This document shows, piece after piece, positions 6,477 through 14,300 of a stretch of DNA of 38,482 nucleotides. Source of the stretch: a virus; the IMG/VR virus record IMGVR_UViG_3300027767_000001, positions 1-38,482 of that record; one strand, given 5' to 3'. Numbering within the stretch: position 1 is the stretch's first letter; each line of letters starts with the position of its first letter. The position numbers and the translations under genes are program-made. Under the pieces are notes generated by a model. That model did no database searches. It had not been told where the DNA came from and saw only the letters and a program-made list of their open reading frames with translations.

Positions 6477-8579
6477 TTGGCTTTTTATTATCCACCGTGG
6501 AACAACGCTCTTGAGCCATCACAAGGCAACGTAAGACAGTGGCTCGATAATCTCTATAGCAAATTCCAACCCATCGAACAATCGCGTTGGAACCAAAGCA
6601 ACATTGATACTCTTTTTTATGCCGGCTCTCAAACTTTCGTAAACCGCTACTTCAACTTCGCCCCCACAACCTCATATCAACAATATTACTTCAATATTTG
6701 CCAACAGCCGGTAAACATGATTACAGGTTTACAAAGGCAGCATCGAAAATCTATCACATTTGTCCCTATAGAGGGTGCTGATCCACAAACTACTGATCAA
6801 TACACACGACTTATAATGCATTGTGCCAATACGGAGGCAATTCATGAGCAGTTCTCAAAAGCTTGCGAGCTCGCTTGTATCTCGGGCATGGTATTGTTAC
6901 AACCTTATCTTGACTTTACCGGCGATGATGCTGCTCAAGGTCAACTTAAACTCAAAATTTGGGAATATAACGCCTTCCTTGTTGATCCTTACTTTCGTAA
7001 CCCGGATATGTCTGACGCCCAATTTGTTTGGACGCAAGAATATATCAGCAAAAAAGAAGCAGAAAACCGATTTCCCGATAAAGTGGAAGCAATAGCTCCA
7101 ATGGCTGGAACTCCACAGCGTTACGGATCATTTTATTTCCTCCCAGAAAACTACAATATGGCTCGTAATGATCTGATGGTCCTCTCATATGTGTGGTATA
7201 AGTGGAAAAGGAAGAAAAAAAGACTCTATAGCCGTTCCAGAAACCAGTTTTTCGATTATTCAGGAGGTGAAACGAACCTCGAGGAAATACTTTATAACAT
7301 CCGAGATATGGAAACTGTCACAGTAGAGGTTCCTACCTGGAAGCTTGCTGTTGTTTTGAATGATCAGCTCATGTTTCAGGGAGACAATCCTTTGGGTTTT
7401 GATGATTGTCCATTTGTACCGGTATATTGGAACTATGAACCTCACATTAATTACTATGATCTTCGTGTGCGTTCTCTTATTCGCACTATGCGCGATCCTC
7501 AATTTCTATTTAATTATAAAGTAATCACTAACAACGACATAGCAGCAGCTACTATTAATGCTGGATGGAAGAGAAAGATAGGCGCTGTTGCCAACGAAGA
7601 CAATTTGAAAAAGTCAGGTCAAGGATGGGACGTCATAGTCAACGAAGGCTATGAGATGCAGGATGTCGAGAAGATCATTCCGAGCGCTGTTCCTGAATCA
7701 GATCTAGCGCTCGCCCAGCAAATGCAAGATTTAATATTCCACACCTCAGGAATCAACTTAGAAAACTGGTCTGGTCAAGAAGACAAACAAATTTCAAGTC
7801 TTACGGTTCTCATGAAGCAGGCTGCCAATCTCATGGTCTTCCAAAAATATTTCGATCAATGGGATTATGCTTTGAAATTGTTAGGAGAGAGACTCCTTCA
7901 AATTGCTCTTAACAACTGGAACGCAGCCAAGGTGGCTCTTCTTATAGGTGAGGAGCCATCTTCTTATTTCTTCGCGCGTATCTTTGCCAAATATCAAACC
8001 ATCGTGGAAGAGGGATTGCTTACGCCGACACAAAAGAATCTTCAAGCTCAGCAGATGATGGACATCAACGCGGCATTCGGAAGAGAAGTTATTCCTCCTT
8101 CTATGATCATTAAAGATATGAACGTTCAAGGAAAAGCAGAGATTATGCAGTTCTTGCAACAGCAAGAGCAAGCAGCGGCTGCTTCTCAAGAACAACAACA
8201 GAACGTTGCACATGCTTTTGAAGAGGCAAAACTCAAAGAGCTTATGAGTAAAGCTGCGGCCAATATCGCAACGGCACGAGAAAGGCATGGACGCTCGGAA
8301 GCTGATATTGGCCTCTTTGAGGAGCGTTTAAGCGAGATAACTCGCAACCGGGCTCTGGCAACCAAAGACAAAATGGAAGCACTTAGCAAACTTGTCGAAG
8401 TGATTGCTAAGTTTGGTGAGCTTGAGACGATGCTTAAAATGGGTCAAATCGAGGGAATGGAAAATCGTCAGGTAATCAAAGAAGATTCAGAAAAAGCCGA
8501 CGCTAAACGCACGGCAATGTCTAACGATTTTGTCCGTCAAATTCTAGGCGGCAATCAATCTCAGGGAATGGCCGCATAA
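6477..8579 (+). CDS. Portal protein, P22-like (700 aa)
   Basis: A 700-residue portal, long like the P22 portal. TTG 6477 is the start: no ATG or GTG lies between it and the in-frame stop at 6438, and a GAGG ribosome site lies about 6 bp before it. The N-terminal third (NNALEPSQGNVRQWLDNLY, later QPVNMITGLQRQHRKS) and the central wing region with FVPVYWNYEP are portal-like. From about residue 560 the chain is Gln/Ala/Glu-rich helix, matching the long helical barrel inside the head. It forms the dodecameric DNA gateway that TerL docks on. Confidence 0.88.
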   Translation: MAFYYPPWNNALEPSQGNVRQWLDNLYSKFQPIEQSRWNQSNIDTLFYAGSQTFVNRYFNFAPTTSYQQYYFNICQQPVNMITGLQRQHRKSITFVPIEGADPQTTDQYTRLIMHCANTEAIHEQFSKACELACISGMVLLQPYLDFTGDDAAQGQLKLKIWEYNAFLVDPYFRNPDMSDAQFVWTQEYISKKEAENRFPDKVEAIAPMAGTPQRYGSFYFLPENYNMARNDLMVLSYVWYKWKRKKKRLYSRSRNQFFDYSGGETNLEEILYNIRDMETVTVEVPTWKLAVVLNDQLMFQGDNPLGFDDCPFVPVYWNYEPHINYYDLRVRSLIRTMRDPQFLFNYKVITNNDIAAATINAGWKRKIGAVANEDNLKKSGQGWDVIVNEGYEMQDVEKIIPSAVPESDLALAQQMQDLIFHTSGINLENWSGQEDKQISSLTVLMKQAANLMVFQKYFDQWDYALKLLGERLLQIALNNWNAAKVALLIGEEPSSYFFARIFAKYQTIVEEGLLTPTQKNLQAQQMMDINAAFGREVIPPSMIIKDMNVQGKAEIMQFLQQQEQAAAASQEQQQNVAHAFEEAKLKELMSKAAANIATARERHGRSEADIGLFEERLSEITRNRALATKDKMEALSKLVEVIAKFGELETMLKMGQIEGMENRQVIKEDSEKADAKRTAMSNDFVRQILGGNQSQGMAA

Positions 8580-8585
8580 TAAATT

Positions 8586-8667
8586 AGAGTAGTGCAAGCT
8601 GTGGCGATGTGTGGTGTCGTAAGGCGTGCTACGTTATGGTATTCAAAGGTAAGGTAGAGTGCGGCGA
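8586..8667. other. G/T-rich non-coding block after the portal gene
   Basis: Between the portal stop and the promoter at 8674 lies an 82-bp stretch very rich in G and T on the plus strand. Related words recur in it (TGTGGCGATG and GTGCGGCGAT; AAGGTAAGGT). It has no open frame with a ribosome site. Its composition is unlike the rest of the genome. It could be a transcript 3' end structure, a protein-binding array or foreign DNA. Confidence 0.4.
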
Positions 8668-8673
8668 TTTTAT

Positions 8674-8702
8674 TTGAGTCTTTCTCAAAAGACTGTTATA
8701 AA
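8674..8702 (+). promoter_or_regulatory. Sigma70-type promoter with internal palindrome
   Basis: TTGAGT at 8674-8679 and TATAAA at 8697-8702 are separated by exactly 17 bp. A 7-bp-arm inverted repeat (AGTCTTT/AAAGACT, 8677-8694) sits between the two boxes and overlaps the -35, so it could be an operator. It would drive the genes from 8741 onward. This is a sequence match only. Confidence 0.55.
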
Positions 8703-8740
8703 ATTTGATATTAGGAACATTTCTCTATGTAGAGGTATAT

Positions 8741-8959
8741 ATGGGCGGACAGCGTATTGACGATCACAAAGCATGGATGGGAAGCCGTGGAAAAAACGTT
8801 CCTCTTCCAGATGGCGCTAAGATGAAACAGATCTCTGAAGAAGAAGGAGCTGGCTCATTGATGCACTATGAAGACACAGAGGAAGCAATCGGCCACGTTC
8901 AGAAAGAGAGCGTAAAACATCTGAAGGGTCGTCCTCTTAAGACTGGATATAGATATTAA
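8741..8959 (+). CDS. Conserved small phage protein (72 aa)
   Basis: ATG 8741 is chosen over an upstream TTG because AGAGG lies 7 bp before it. The product starts MGGQRIDDHKAWMGSRGKN and contains GAGSLMHYEDTEEAIGHVQ (44-62) and a GYRY end. Short proteins of this design follow the portal gene in related podovirus genomes. Their role is not known to me; it may be a minor head component. Confidence 0.65.
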   Translation: MGGQRIDDHKAWMGSRGKNVPLPDGAKMKQISEEEGAGSLMHYEDTEEAIGHVQKESVKHLKGRPLKTGYRY

Positions 8960-8983
8960 GCATTGATTTGCATCAGTGCTTCT

Positions 8984-9018
8984 CCTCTCATTAACGCTGT
9001 AGTTTGAGAGGACTTTTT
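8984..9018 (+). terminator. Rho-independent terminator
   Basis: CCTCTCA (8984-8990) pairs with TGAGAGG (9005-9011) around a 14-base loop, followed by AC and five T residues. It ends the short transcript of the 72-residue gene, or partly attenuates reading into the next gene at 9036. Confidence 0.55.
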
Positions 9019-9035
9019 ATAATCTAGGGGTATTT

Positions 9036-9299
9036 ATGAAAACAGGTTTCAATGATCCTATCGCTCCAAAGTCTGGAAAAAAGAAAAAAAGTCCTTGGGA
9101 TTACCAATGTCCGGAATATGATGAACGCAGTAGTTGCTATGTACATGCCGGTTCCAATTTTGGGATAGGTCATCGCAATCCTATAGGTCATGACGGAGCA
9201 GTTAAGCAACGAGTTGCTACGATGCCCTTTGGTCGAGTTAATACCATGCAAGTGGCTTACGCACCTCCTAAAGCTCTTGAGCAAGAATACATCGAGTAG
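9036..9299 (+). CDS. Hypothetical small head-region protein
   Basis: An 87-residue protein starting at ATG 9036 after AGGGG. It is basic at the N-terminus (SGKKKKSPWDYQCPEYDERSS) and Gly/His-rich in the middle (GSNFGIGHRNPIGHDG). I do not recognise it, but short basic proteins of this type commonly sit between portal and scaffold genes. One base separates its stop from the next ATG. Confidence 0.6.
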   Translation: MKTGFNDPIAPKSGKKKKSPWDYQCPEYDERSSCYVHAGSNFGIGHRNPIGHDGAVKQRVATMPFGRVNTMQVAYAPPKALEQEYIE

Positions 9300-9300
9300 C

Positions 9301-9531
9301 ATGGAAAATTACCTAAGAAACAACTACAATCCCAAGAAAGGCTTAGGAGCTCCTCGAAAACAGACGAGTAAAAAGCCTTATCGATTTGCTCACACAGCGG
9401 GTTCTAAAAAAGGTTTGGGCGACTATTATGGAACTGGAGTCCGAGCAAAACTTGGCACCATGCGTAGTGGAATGGGAATGCAAACTCTCAGTTCGAAACA
9501 GTTGAAGAAGCCTCCGCGATCACTTGCTTAA
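9301..9531 (+). CDS. Small basic Gly-rich protein (76 aa)
   Basis: I start it at ATG 9301, one base after the preceding stop, rather than at an in-frame start at 9190 inside the previous gene. The product (MENYLRNNYNPKKGLGAPRK...) is strongly basic with repeated KKGLG motifs (residues 12-16 and about 38-42). It may bind DNA or be a minor virion protein. Its end overlaps the convergent minus-strand gene by 44 bp. Confidence 0.55.
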   Translation: MENYLRNNYNPKKGLGAPRKQTSKKPYRFAHTAGSKKGLGDYYGTGVRAKLGTMRSGMGMQTLSSKQLKKPPRSLA

Positions 9532-10012
9532 TCTTTTTCTCTTCTAGAGAATTTGTCCATATATGAGTCATAATGTTCTTGACTTGCTCATCTGATAAAT
9601 CATCTAATCCAGGAGCTTCTAATTTTTTTCTATTGTATTTGAATTGATCTATCGACCACATAATCGTATTGTCTTCGGCAAAATTTCCTCTTTCATATGA
9701 TTTCCACAGCTCTCTTGGAGGAATTAACCAGCAAATTTCTACGATATCAGTATGAGATTGTGCTCTGAAAAGATATGAATTTGTCTGTGCCTTTGGCTTT
9801 GTTAATCGTGGCTGCCATAGAAGTTTTTTTGTAACGCCATCATCTGCAGTTCTTGTATGTGCAAATAGATAAATATAAGGGGAATGGTCTTGCATTCTAA
9901 GAGAATCGGGATTGCGTTTTAAGCAATCATCAGCTCCCTGCCATATCGTTTGAGACTGATCTCTTATGAAATGGTAAAGTCGATCGTCAGTTTCTAATCG
10001 ATTTAATTTCAT
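9488..10012 (-). CDS. Conserved phage protein of unknown function
   Basis: A 174-residue protein on the strand opposite to its head-gene neighbours. Distinct stretches are SPYIYLFAHTRTADDGVTKK (44-63), LWQPRLTKPKAQTNSYLFRA and DIVEICWLIPPRELWKSY. I recall similar proteins near head genes of other podovirus-like phages, but no function. The C-terminal region (DDLSDEQVKNIMTHIW) is helical and acidic. It is divergent from the scaffold gene and convergent with the 76-residue gene. Confidence 0.65.
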   Translation of the reverse strand: MKLNRLETDDRLYHFIRDQSQTIWQGADDCLKRNPDSLRMQDHSPYIYLFAHTRTADDGVTKKLLWQPRLTKPKAQTNSYLFRAQSHTDIVEICWLIPPRELWKSYERGNFAEDNTIMWSIDQFKYNRKKLEAPGLDDLSDEQVKNIMTHIWTNSLEEKKIKQVIAEASSTVSN

Positions 10013-10081
10013 CTATTTCCCTGCTTGATTACTATATCAAATGTTTGGTTTAATCGCCAAGGCGACAACAAAAGGATTTAC

Positions 10082-10762
10082 ATGACATCAGAAGTTAAAT
10101 CACAAGAGCCACAAGATCAAAAACAGAACGACAAAGAATTTAATTTTCGACAATTAGAATCTAAATATGAGAAACAACTAGCTCAGGAGCGCCAAGAACG
10201 CATACAAGAAAGAGCAGCTCGAGAAAAACTGGAAAGAGAAATGCAAGAAATACGCACTTCCTTTCAACAGTCTCATTCAGAAGAAGAAGCAGACGAACCC
10301 TATGTAGATCACAAACGTCTGGATAAGAAATTGTCTGCCTTTGAGAAGAAGTTAGAGGAAAAGATCGAGAAAAAAGCAGAGGAAAAAGCGCGCAATTTAA
10401 TGGCTCAGCAAGGACAAAATGACTGGCTGCGTCAGAATCCGGATTTTTATGATGTTTTGCAGCATGCCGAGAAATTTGCCAATGCTAATCCCGATCTTGC
10501 AGATACCATTCTTAGAATGCCCGATGGCTTTGAAAGACAGAAACTCGTATATGCAAACATTAAGGCTTTAGGCATACATAAACCCGTCGAAAAGCAACCA
10601 TCGATACAAGATAAAGTCGACGCAAATCGGAGGACACCTTATTATCAGCCGTCAGGAATCGCTACTTCTCCCTACGCTGCCGCTGGAGATTTTAGCGCTT
10701 CAGGCCAGAAGCAAGCGTATCAGAAAATGCAGGAACTAAAAAATAAACTTAGACTGGGGTAA
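10082..10762 (+). CDS. Capsid scaffolding protein
   Basis: A 226-residue protein from ATG 10082 (AAAGGA ribosome site), preferred to an upstream in-frame start at 10025 that lacks one. Residues about 25-125 are an almost unbroken charged coiled coil (QLAQERQERIQERAAREKLE by character, then KKLSAFEKKLEEKIEKKAEE). The C-terminus (YQKMQELKNKLRLG) is a basic helix, the usual capsid-binding end of scaffolds. Its position between portal and capsid genes fits. It would be removed from the head during maturation. Confidence 0.82.
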   Translation: MTSEVKSQEPQDQKQNDKEFNFRQLESKYEKQLAQERQERIQERAAREKLEREMQEIRTSFQQSHSEEEADEPYVDHKRLDKKLSAFEKKLEEKIEKKAEEKARNLMAQQGQNDWLRQNPDFYDVLQHAEKFANANPDLADTILRMPDGFERQKLVYANIKALGIHKPVEKQPSIQDKVDANRRTPYYQPSGIATSPYAAAGDFSASGQKQAYQKMQELKNKLRLG

Positions 10763-10770
10763 AAATCCGT

Positions 10771-10947
10771 ATGCACAAACTTACACATCATGATGAAATG
10801 ATGGGAGGGGAACATTCTCACCACCATCATAAAATGAAGAAAAAAGCACACAGCCATCAATCTAAAAAAGAGCACCATGAACATCATCATTCACATCATG
10901 GCAAGCATCATAGCACCATGGCGCTGAAAGCAAAAATTGCACGGTAA
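10771..10947 (+). CDS. Histidine-rich small protein (19 His of 58 residues)
   Basis: An open frame from ATG 10771, 8 bp after the scaffold stop, encodes 58 residues of which 19 are His, in clusters such as SHHHHKMKKK and EHHHSHHGKHH. It also has 11 Lys and a basic end (MALKAKIAR). Four consecutive His and repeated HH pairs imply binding of Ni, Zn, Cu or Co, or pH-dependent charge. It is co-directional with scaffold and ends just before a terminator. I know of no described family. It is too short and biased for homology to be certain, but codon-level bias (mixed cat/cac) argues for selection on the protein. Confidence 0.6.
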   Translation: MHKLTHHDEMMGGEHSHHHHKMKKKAHSHQSKKEHHEHHHSHHGKHHSTMALKAKIAR

Positions 10948-10970
10948 TACGGTAAAATAAAATTTTATAA

Positions 10971-11006
10971 ATTGGCAGTGATTTAGCTGCCAATCTTATT
11001 TTTTTT
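10971..11006 (+). terminator. Rho-independent terminator after scaffold operon
   Basis: ATTGGCAG (10971-10978) pairs with CTGCCAAT (10987-10994) around an 8-base loop, followed by CTTA and a run of eight T. It closes the plus-strand transcript of scaffold and His-rich genes and abuts the stop of the convergent minus-strand gene. Confidence 0.8.
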
Positions 11007-11220
11007 GAAGCATATCGAGCAATATGTGATAAAGCCTATTATTCTCTTCATAAAGATGATCGGTACGTGCTTCAGAACGATGCAAACTAGCTTCCCTCCT
11101 GTTAGCATCAACTCTAAATTCAGATAAATCCCGTTGTATATCTCGCAACATGAATTTGAGCATTGCCCACATCATGCCAGCTAGGAGACCTAGTGTAACT
11201 AATGATTCCAAATAATGCAT
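10996..11220 (-). CDS. Membrane-anchored coiled-coil protein (74 aa)
   Basis: From an ATG at 11220 with an AGGGAG ribosome site. Residues 4-24 (LESLVTLGLLAGMMWAMLKFM) are one transmembrane segment. The rest is charged helix with heptad spacing (RDLSEFRVDANRREASLHRSE). The design (short N-terminus, one membrane helix, cytoplasmic or periplasmic coiled coil) resembles small holin-associated or inner-membrane spanin proteins. No specific family is recognised. It is downstream of a similar gene at 11277. Confidence 0.65.
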   Translation of the reverse strand: MHYLESLVTLGLLAGMMWAMLKFMLRDIQRDLSEFRVDANRREASLHRSEARTDHLYEENNRLYHILLDMLQKK

Positions 11221-11276
11221 ATCATTCTCCCTAAACTCAAGTATAACAAAATCGCTGATTTATGGAAATTTAAAGA

Positions 11277-11561
11277 TTATGTGGACTCTTTAGGCTTGCG
11301 GCTGTTCCTTCTTTTCGATCTATTCGGGGCAGAGAGAAGAGCTTGAGGTTTTCTTTCTTCCAATCTCACCTCTGTCATGCTTACTCGCACATTCAGATCA
11401 CCCACTTTTGACTCAATCATCATTAGATGCTTAGTCACGATATCAAAATGATTTTGATCCTGTTTTCGTGAGCGATGTATTGAGAAAAGTGTCAAAACCA
11501 TCAAAACAAATATTAGGAGTTGGAAAGCCAAAGTGACCAAAAAGATGGATTGAAAAAACAT
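11277..11561 (-). CDS. Membrane-anchored coiled-coil protein (94 aa)
   Basis: From an ATG at 11561 with AGAGG upstream. Residues 3-27 (FQSIFLVTLAFQLLIFVLMV by character) form one transmembrane helix. A heptad region follows (HLMMIESKVGDLNVRVSMTEVRLEERK), then a very basic, Ser/Pro-rich tail (NRSKRRNSRKPKEST). It has the same layout as the 74-residue neighbour and as several genes at 24258-24865. A lysis or membrane role is possible but not shown. Confidence 0.65.
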   Translation of the reverse strand: MFFQSIFLVTLAFQLLIFVLMVLTLFSIHRSRKQDQNHFDIVTKHLMMIESKVGDLNVRVSMTEVRLEERKPQALLSAPNRSKRRNSRKPKEST

Positions 11562-11631
11562 GAAAACCTCTATTTGTAATGAAAAATAACGAAAGCATTG
11601 ATTTCCAACAACAAATTTATCAACTTTTTGC

Positions 11632-11659
11632 TTTACTCTATAAATTATTTTGATATAGT
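11632..11659 (+). promoter_or_regulatory. Candidate promoter for the capsid gene
   Basis: TTTACT (11632-11637) and TATAGT (11654-11659) are 16 bp apart on the plus strand. They lie in the divergent gap between the minus-strand coiled-coil gene and the capsid gene, just after a strong terminator cuts off upstream transcription. A separate promoter here would explain high capsid expression. Confidence 0.45.
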
Positions 11660-11846
11660 GGGTTCACGTTCGCTTTACGTTAAAAGCATTCGCGTAAAAT
11701 GGGTATCGCACCCCTGTTGGATATGAGCGAGAACTGACGTAATTAGGCTCGTCTACCGATCATCATATCGTAATGTACGGAATCGAGTTATCCGGAAATT
11801 CCGGATAGTTGGAATTCGTGCTCAACATTTCGACCGTGAGGTTGTC
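11660..11846 (+). promoter_or_regulatory. Long structured 5' leader of the capsid gene
   Basis: This 187-bp untranslated stretch contains several inverted repeats, such as GGGT-ATCGC-ACCC near 11700 and a perfect 9+1+9 palindrome TATCCGGAA-A-TTCCGGATA at 11789-11807. The latter lies about 40 bp before the capsid ATG and carries a TCCGGA core also seen in the iterons at 84-163. It may fold as RNA, or be a protein-binding site, or both. Confidence 0.45.
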
Positions 11847-13098
11847 ATGTCGGTTACGACAACTGGGAACCTGGGCCCACTCATTTTACAGAGTTTAGCT
11901 CCTGCTATGCTCTATGTGCCTACTCCCACAATGAACTACATCACAATCTGCGACAAGGTATCTATGCCTGCAAACGGCGGTACCACTTGCAGATTTATGC
12001 GCCCACGCGCGCTGACACCGCCCACTGTACAGTTGGGAAATAGTGGTATCGATCCACCAGCACAAGTGCCACAAAGAGATATTATAGATGCTCAAATGGC
12101 TTTTTTCGGTGAATCCAGTGCCGAAATTAATGACTTGTATTATGCCTTAGGACTGGCTGCATAATAAATGAACAAGTTATTTTACAGGATTTTTTTGAAA
12201 ATTGGTCCTGTATAAATCTGACCTAATCGACTTGGACCCCTAAATCACTTAAAAAGGTGACATGGAAACAAGGCGGAAGGACTTAATACACCTGATGTGT
12301 ATTTAAGTCCACCGTGACAGACTAAAGCGGTTGGATACACGAAAGTGTAAAGCGATAGTCGGGTCTCACGAGGAAACCGTGAGAGACATGCAGAGATGAC
12401 ATGTCCCCATATTAATATGGAGTAACAATTCGCAAGAAGGTGTATTAGCTTGGGTATCTGAACGTTTAGCTGTCGCAATGAGACAAGCAGAGGATATTAT
12501 CCTACGCGACTACATTGTTTCGGCTGCTAGCCAATTAAATGCTGGAGGTGGTTCCAATGGAGACAATCCAACAAATTTGGGCATCACCGACTTTTCTTTG
12601 GTGGCTACAACTCTTGATACAAATAACGCATACAAGTTTATGAGCGGAATCGAGGGTATGGACCGTTTTGGTACAGGGCCCGTTCGTTCCGCATACTTCA
12701 TGCTGTCTAGCACCGAATTGCAGACCGACTTTGACGGTTTGACAGGTTCAGGATTCTTGTCTCAATGGAACTATCCAACCAACGCGTCAGCTCTTCCTGC
12801 CGAATATGGTTCAGTATTCAATATCAGAATCTTAACTAGCTCGGAAGCTCCTGTTGCACGCGGTGCATCGATGCTTGGAAACGACGTCTATTACAACACG
12901 GTAGTTGGTAAACAAGCTGTAACACACATCAACCAAGATGGCTACAGCATGAACCTGATTTATCGCGATCCTTATTATTCTGGGATGCTCGCACAAAACG
13001 CAACTTTGGCAGTCAAATTTGCACAAGCGCAAGCCATTACCCAGGATACTGCCATTCGAAACCTTTTAAGCACTCGTCTTTCGAGTTTAGGAGTGTAA
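11847..13098 (+). CDS. Major capsid protein, interrupted by a group I intron
   Basis: Exon 1 is 11847-12140 and exon 2 is 12421-13098 by my reconstruction, giving 323 residues. The joined region reads ...SSAEINDLY|SNNSQEGVLAWV and continues to ERLAVAMRQAEDIILRDYI. It matches the conserved N4-gp56-type capsid pattern (EINEQVxLQNQDxVLNExxERLGVSMRQTED-like). Without splicing, exon 1 would run 7 codons into the intron and stop, and exon 2 would lack its own ribosome site. The fold expected is HK97-type, and several hundred copies would build the head. Start ATG 11847 is preceded by GTGAGG. Exact splice points are inferred. Confidence 0.88.
12141..12420 (+). ncRNA. Self-splicing group I intron, ORF-less (about 280 nt)
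   Basis: The conserved core is visible. The P7 strand in GACAGACTAAAG (AGACTA, 12319-12324) pairs with TAGTC at 12356-12360 in AGCGATAGTC. P8 is TACAC-GAAA-GTGTA (12336-12349). P3 pairs CTAATCG (12223-12229) with CGGTTGG (12328-12334). P2 is ACAGGA/TCCTGT (12184-12211). P6 is a long hairpin at 12279-12310. P9 is near 12363-12387. For P1 the exon end GACTTGTAT pairs with GAACAAGTT (12170-12178) with a terminal U-G pair and one A-A mismatch beside it. The last base is G and the codon phase is kept. It has no internal ORF. Confidence 0.92.
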
Positions 13099-13099
13099 T

Positions 13100-14257
13100 A
13101 TGACCGAATATTCAAGAATGGTAAAAGGTAACTTTACAGCGACATCTGCACAGCAGATTATTACTCTGCCTTTTCAACCAGACTATGTAGAGATCTGGAA
13201 CTATAGCATCATCAAGACAGCAGCCACTCACTCCGTTACAAGAGCATGGTGGGACGGAAAATTGAATGATGGCTCTAATAACCCAACAATGATCGAGTTG
13301 TATTCTGCTGCAACTACCTCAACAGTATTTGACACCATTCAAACGAACGGTATCAGTACTTTTGCTGGCGCTCAAATGCTTCAGTATGGAGCCTTGTACC
13401 AACACACTGGTTCCACTGATTTTTCTATTAGCAAAGCCAGTCCAGCAGTAGTCACAACTACTACAAACCATAACTTGCAAACAGGTGACGTTGTAATTTT
13501 CTCAAACCTGGCTCAAACATCAACAACTGGTATGCAGCAAATCGCTGAAATACCATTTATGATCACACGAACAGGTGCTACAACTTTCACTATTAACTGG
13601 AACACAAACCAGTCGAACTACACAGCATTCAACACTGCTACTTCGACTAACAACGTAGGCTCTTACAAAAAGGTGCTTTATCCTTATTTGTACTTGCCAA
13701 CAGTGTCTGTTATTAGCGCAATCACCACAGGTTCCACCACCACAATTTCTACAACAGCGCAACACCAATTGCATGTTGGTCAAGAAGTCGGGTTTAGAAT
13801 TCCTTCACAGTGGGGCACAACCCAATTGAATGAACTTCCAAACAGCGTGACACCTGGTTCGCCGATTTATGGTTACGTCGTATCAATCACTGACCTGCAA
13901 AACTTTGTGGTTAACATCAACTCTTCAGCTTACACAGCATTTATTTCTAACCAAACGTTCGCAGGAACAGCCGGTAGAACTTTTGCTCAAGTAGTGCCTG
14001 TTGGTGATGTGAATAGTGGAGGAACTAGCATTACTGTTGGATCTCAACTTTATCCACCACCTGCATGGTCTTATGCTGTTCAGGATGACAGCTCAACCAT
14101 CAATGGTCCTGCTATACGAGGAGCATTTGTCAATAACACCTCACAAGGGTTTGTAATTGGCAACGGCGTAGCAGCCGTCGATGGCACAGCAACGATGATC
14201 GCTAGCACGAACATTGTATACTGGCACGCATATTTGCATGACTTAGGTCAGCCTTAA
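13100..14257 (+). CDS. Beta-rich virion protein with two repeated modules
   Basis: A 385-residue protein starting 1 bp after the capsid stop, very rich in Thr, Ser, Asn and Val. Two modules of the type V-I-S-A-I-T-x(n)-T-x-x-x-H-x-L-x-x-G-x-x-V can be seen at about residues 111-200 (TTNHNLQTGDVVIF) and 202-300 (TAQHQLHVGQEVGF). These are followed by a strand ending in NINSSAYTAF. The same module recurs in the genes at 14301 and 17307. It is likely a capsid decoration, head fibre or tail-associated protein. A terminator follows it. Confidence 0.6.
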   Translation: MTEYSRMVKGNFTATSAQQIITLPFQPDYVEIWNYSIIKTAATHSVTRAWWDGKLNDGSNNPTMIELYSAATTSTVFDTIQTNGISTFAGAQMLQYGALYQHTGSTDFSISKASPAVVTTTTNHNLQTGDVVIFSNLAQTSTTGMQQIAEIPFMITRTGATTFTINWNTNQSNYTAFNTATSTNNVGSYKKVLYPYLYLPTVSVISAITTGSTTTISTTAQHQLHVGQEVGFRIPSQWGTTQLNELPNSVTPGSPIYGYVVSITDLQNFVVNINSSAYTAFISNQTFAGTAGRTFAQVVPVGDVNSGGTSITVGSQLYPPPAWSYAVQDDSSTINGPAIRGAFVNNTSQGFVIGNGVAAVDGTATMIASTNIVYWHAYLHDLGQP

Positions 14258-14267
14258 TTTGAGGATG

Positions 14268-14300
14268 AGAGAGGGGGTTTTTCCCCTCTCTTAATATTTT
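14268..14300 (+). terminator. Strong hairpin terminator after the capsid/decoration genes
   Basis: GAGAGGGG (14269-14276) pairs with CCCCTCTC (14283-14290) with loop GTTTTT, followed by TTAATATTTT. It ends the capsid transcript, perhaps only partly, since the next gene starts at 14301. Confidence 0.75.

Noticed and set aside
7881-8288. 135-residue minus-strand ORF in the portal gene
   Set aside because: Cys/Leu/Ser-biased antisense of the portal coiled coil; the portal frame is clearly coding.
9190-9300. N-terminal extension of the 76-residue gene from 9190
   Set aside because: It would lie wholly inside the preceding gene, has no ribosome site, and ATG 9301 directly follows that gene's stop.
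12141-12477. Capsid gene broken by frameshift or stop (pseudogene)
   Set aside because: The interrupting segment shows a full group I intron core and removing it restores frame and motif, so decay is the weaker explanation.
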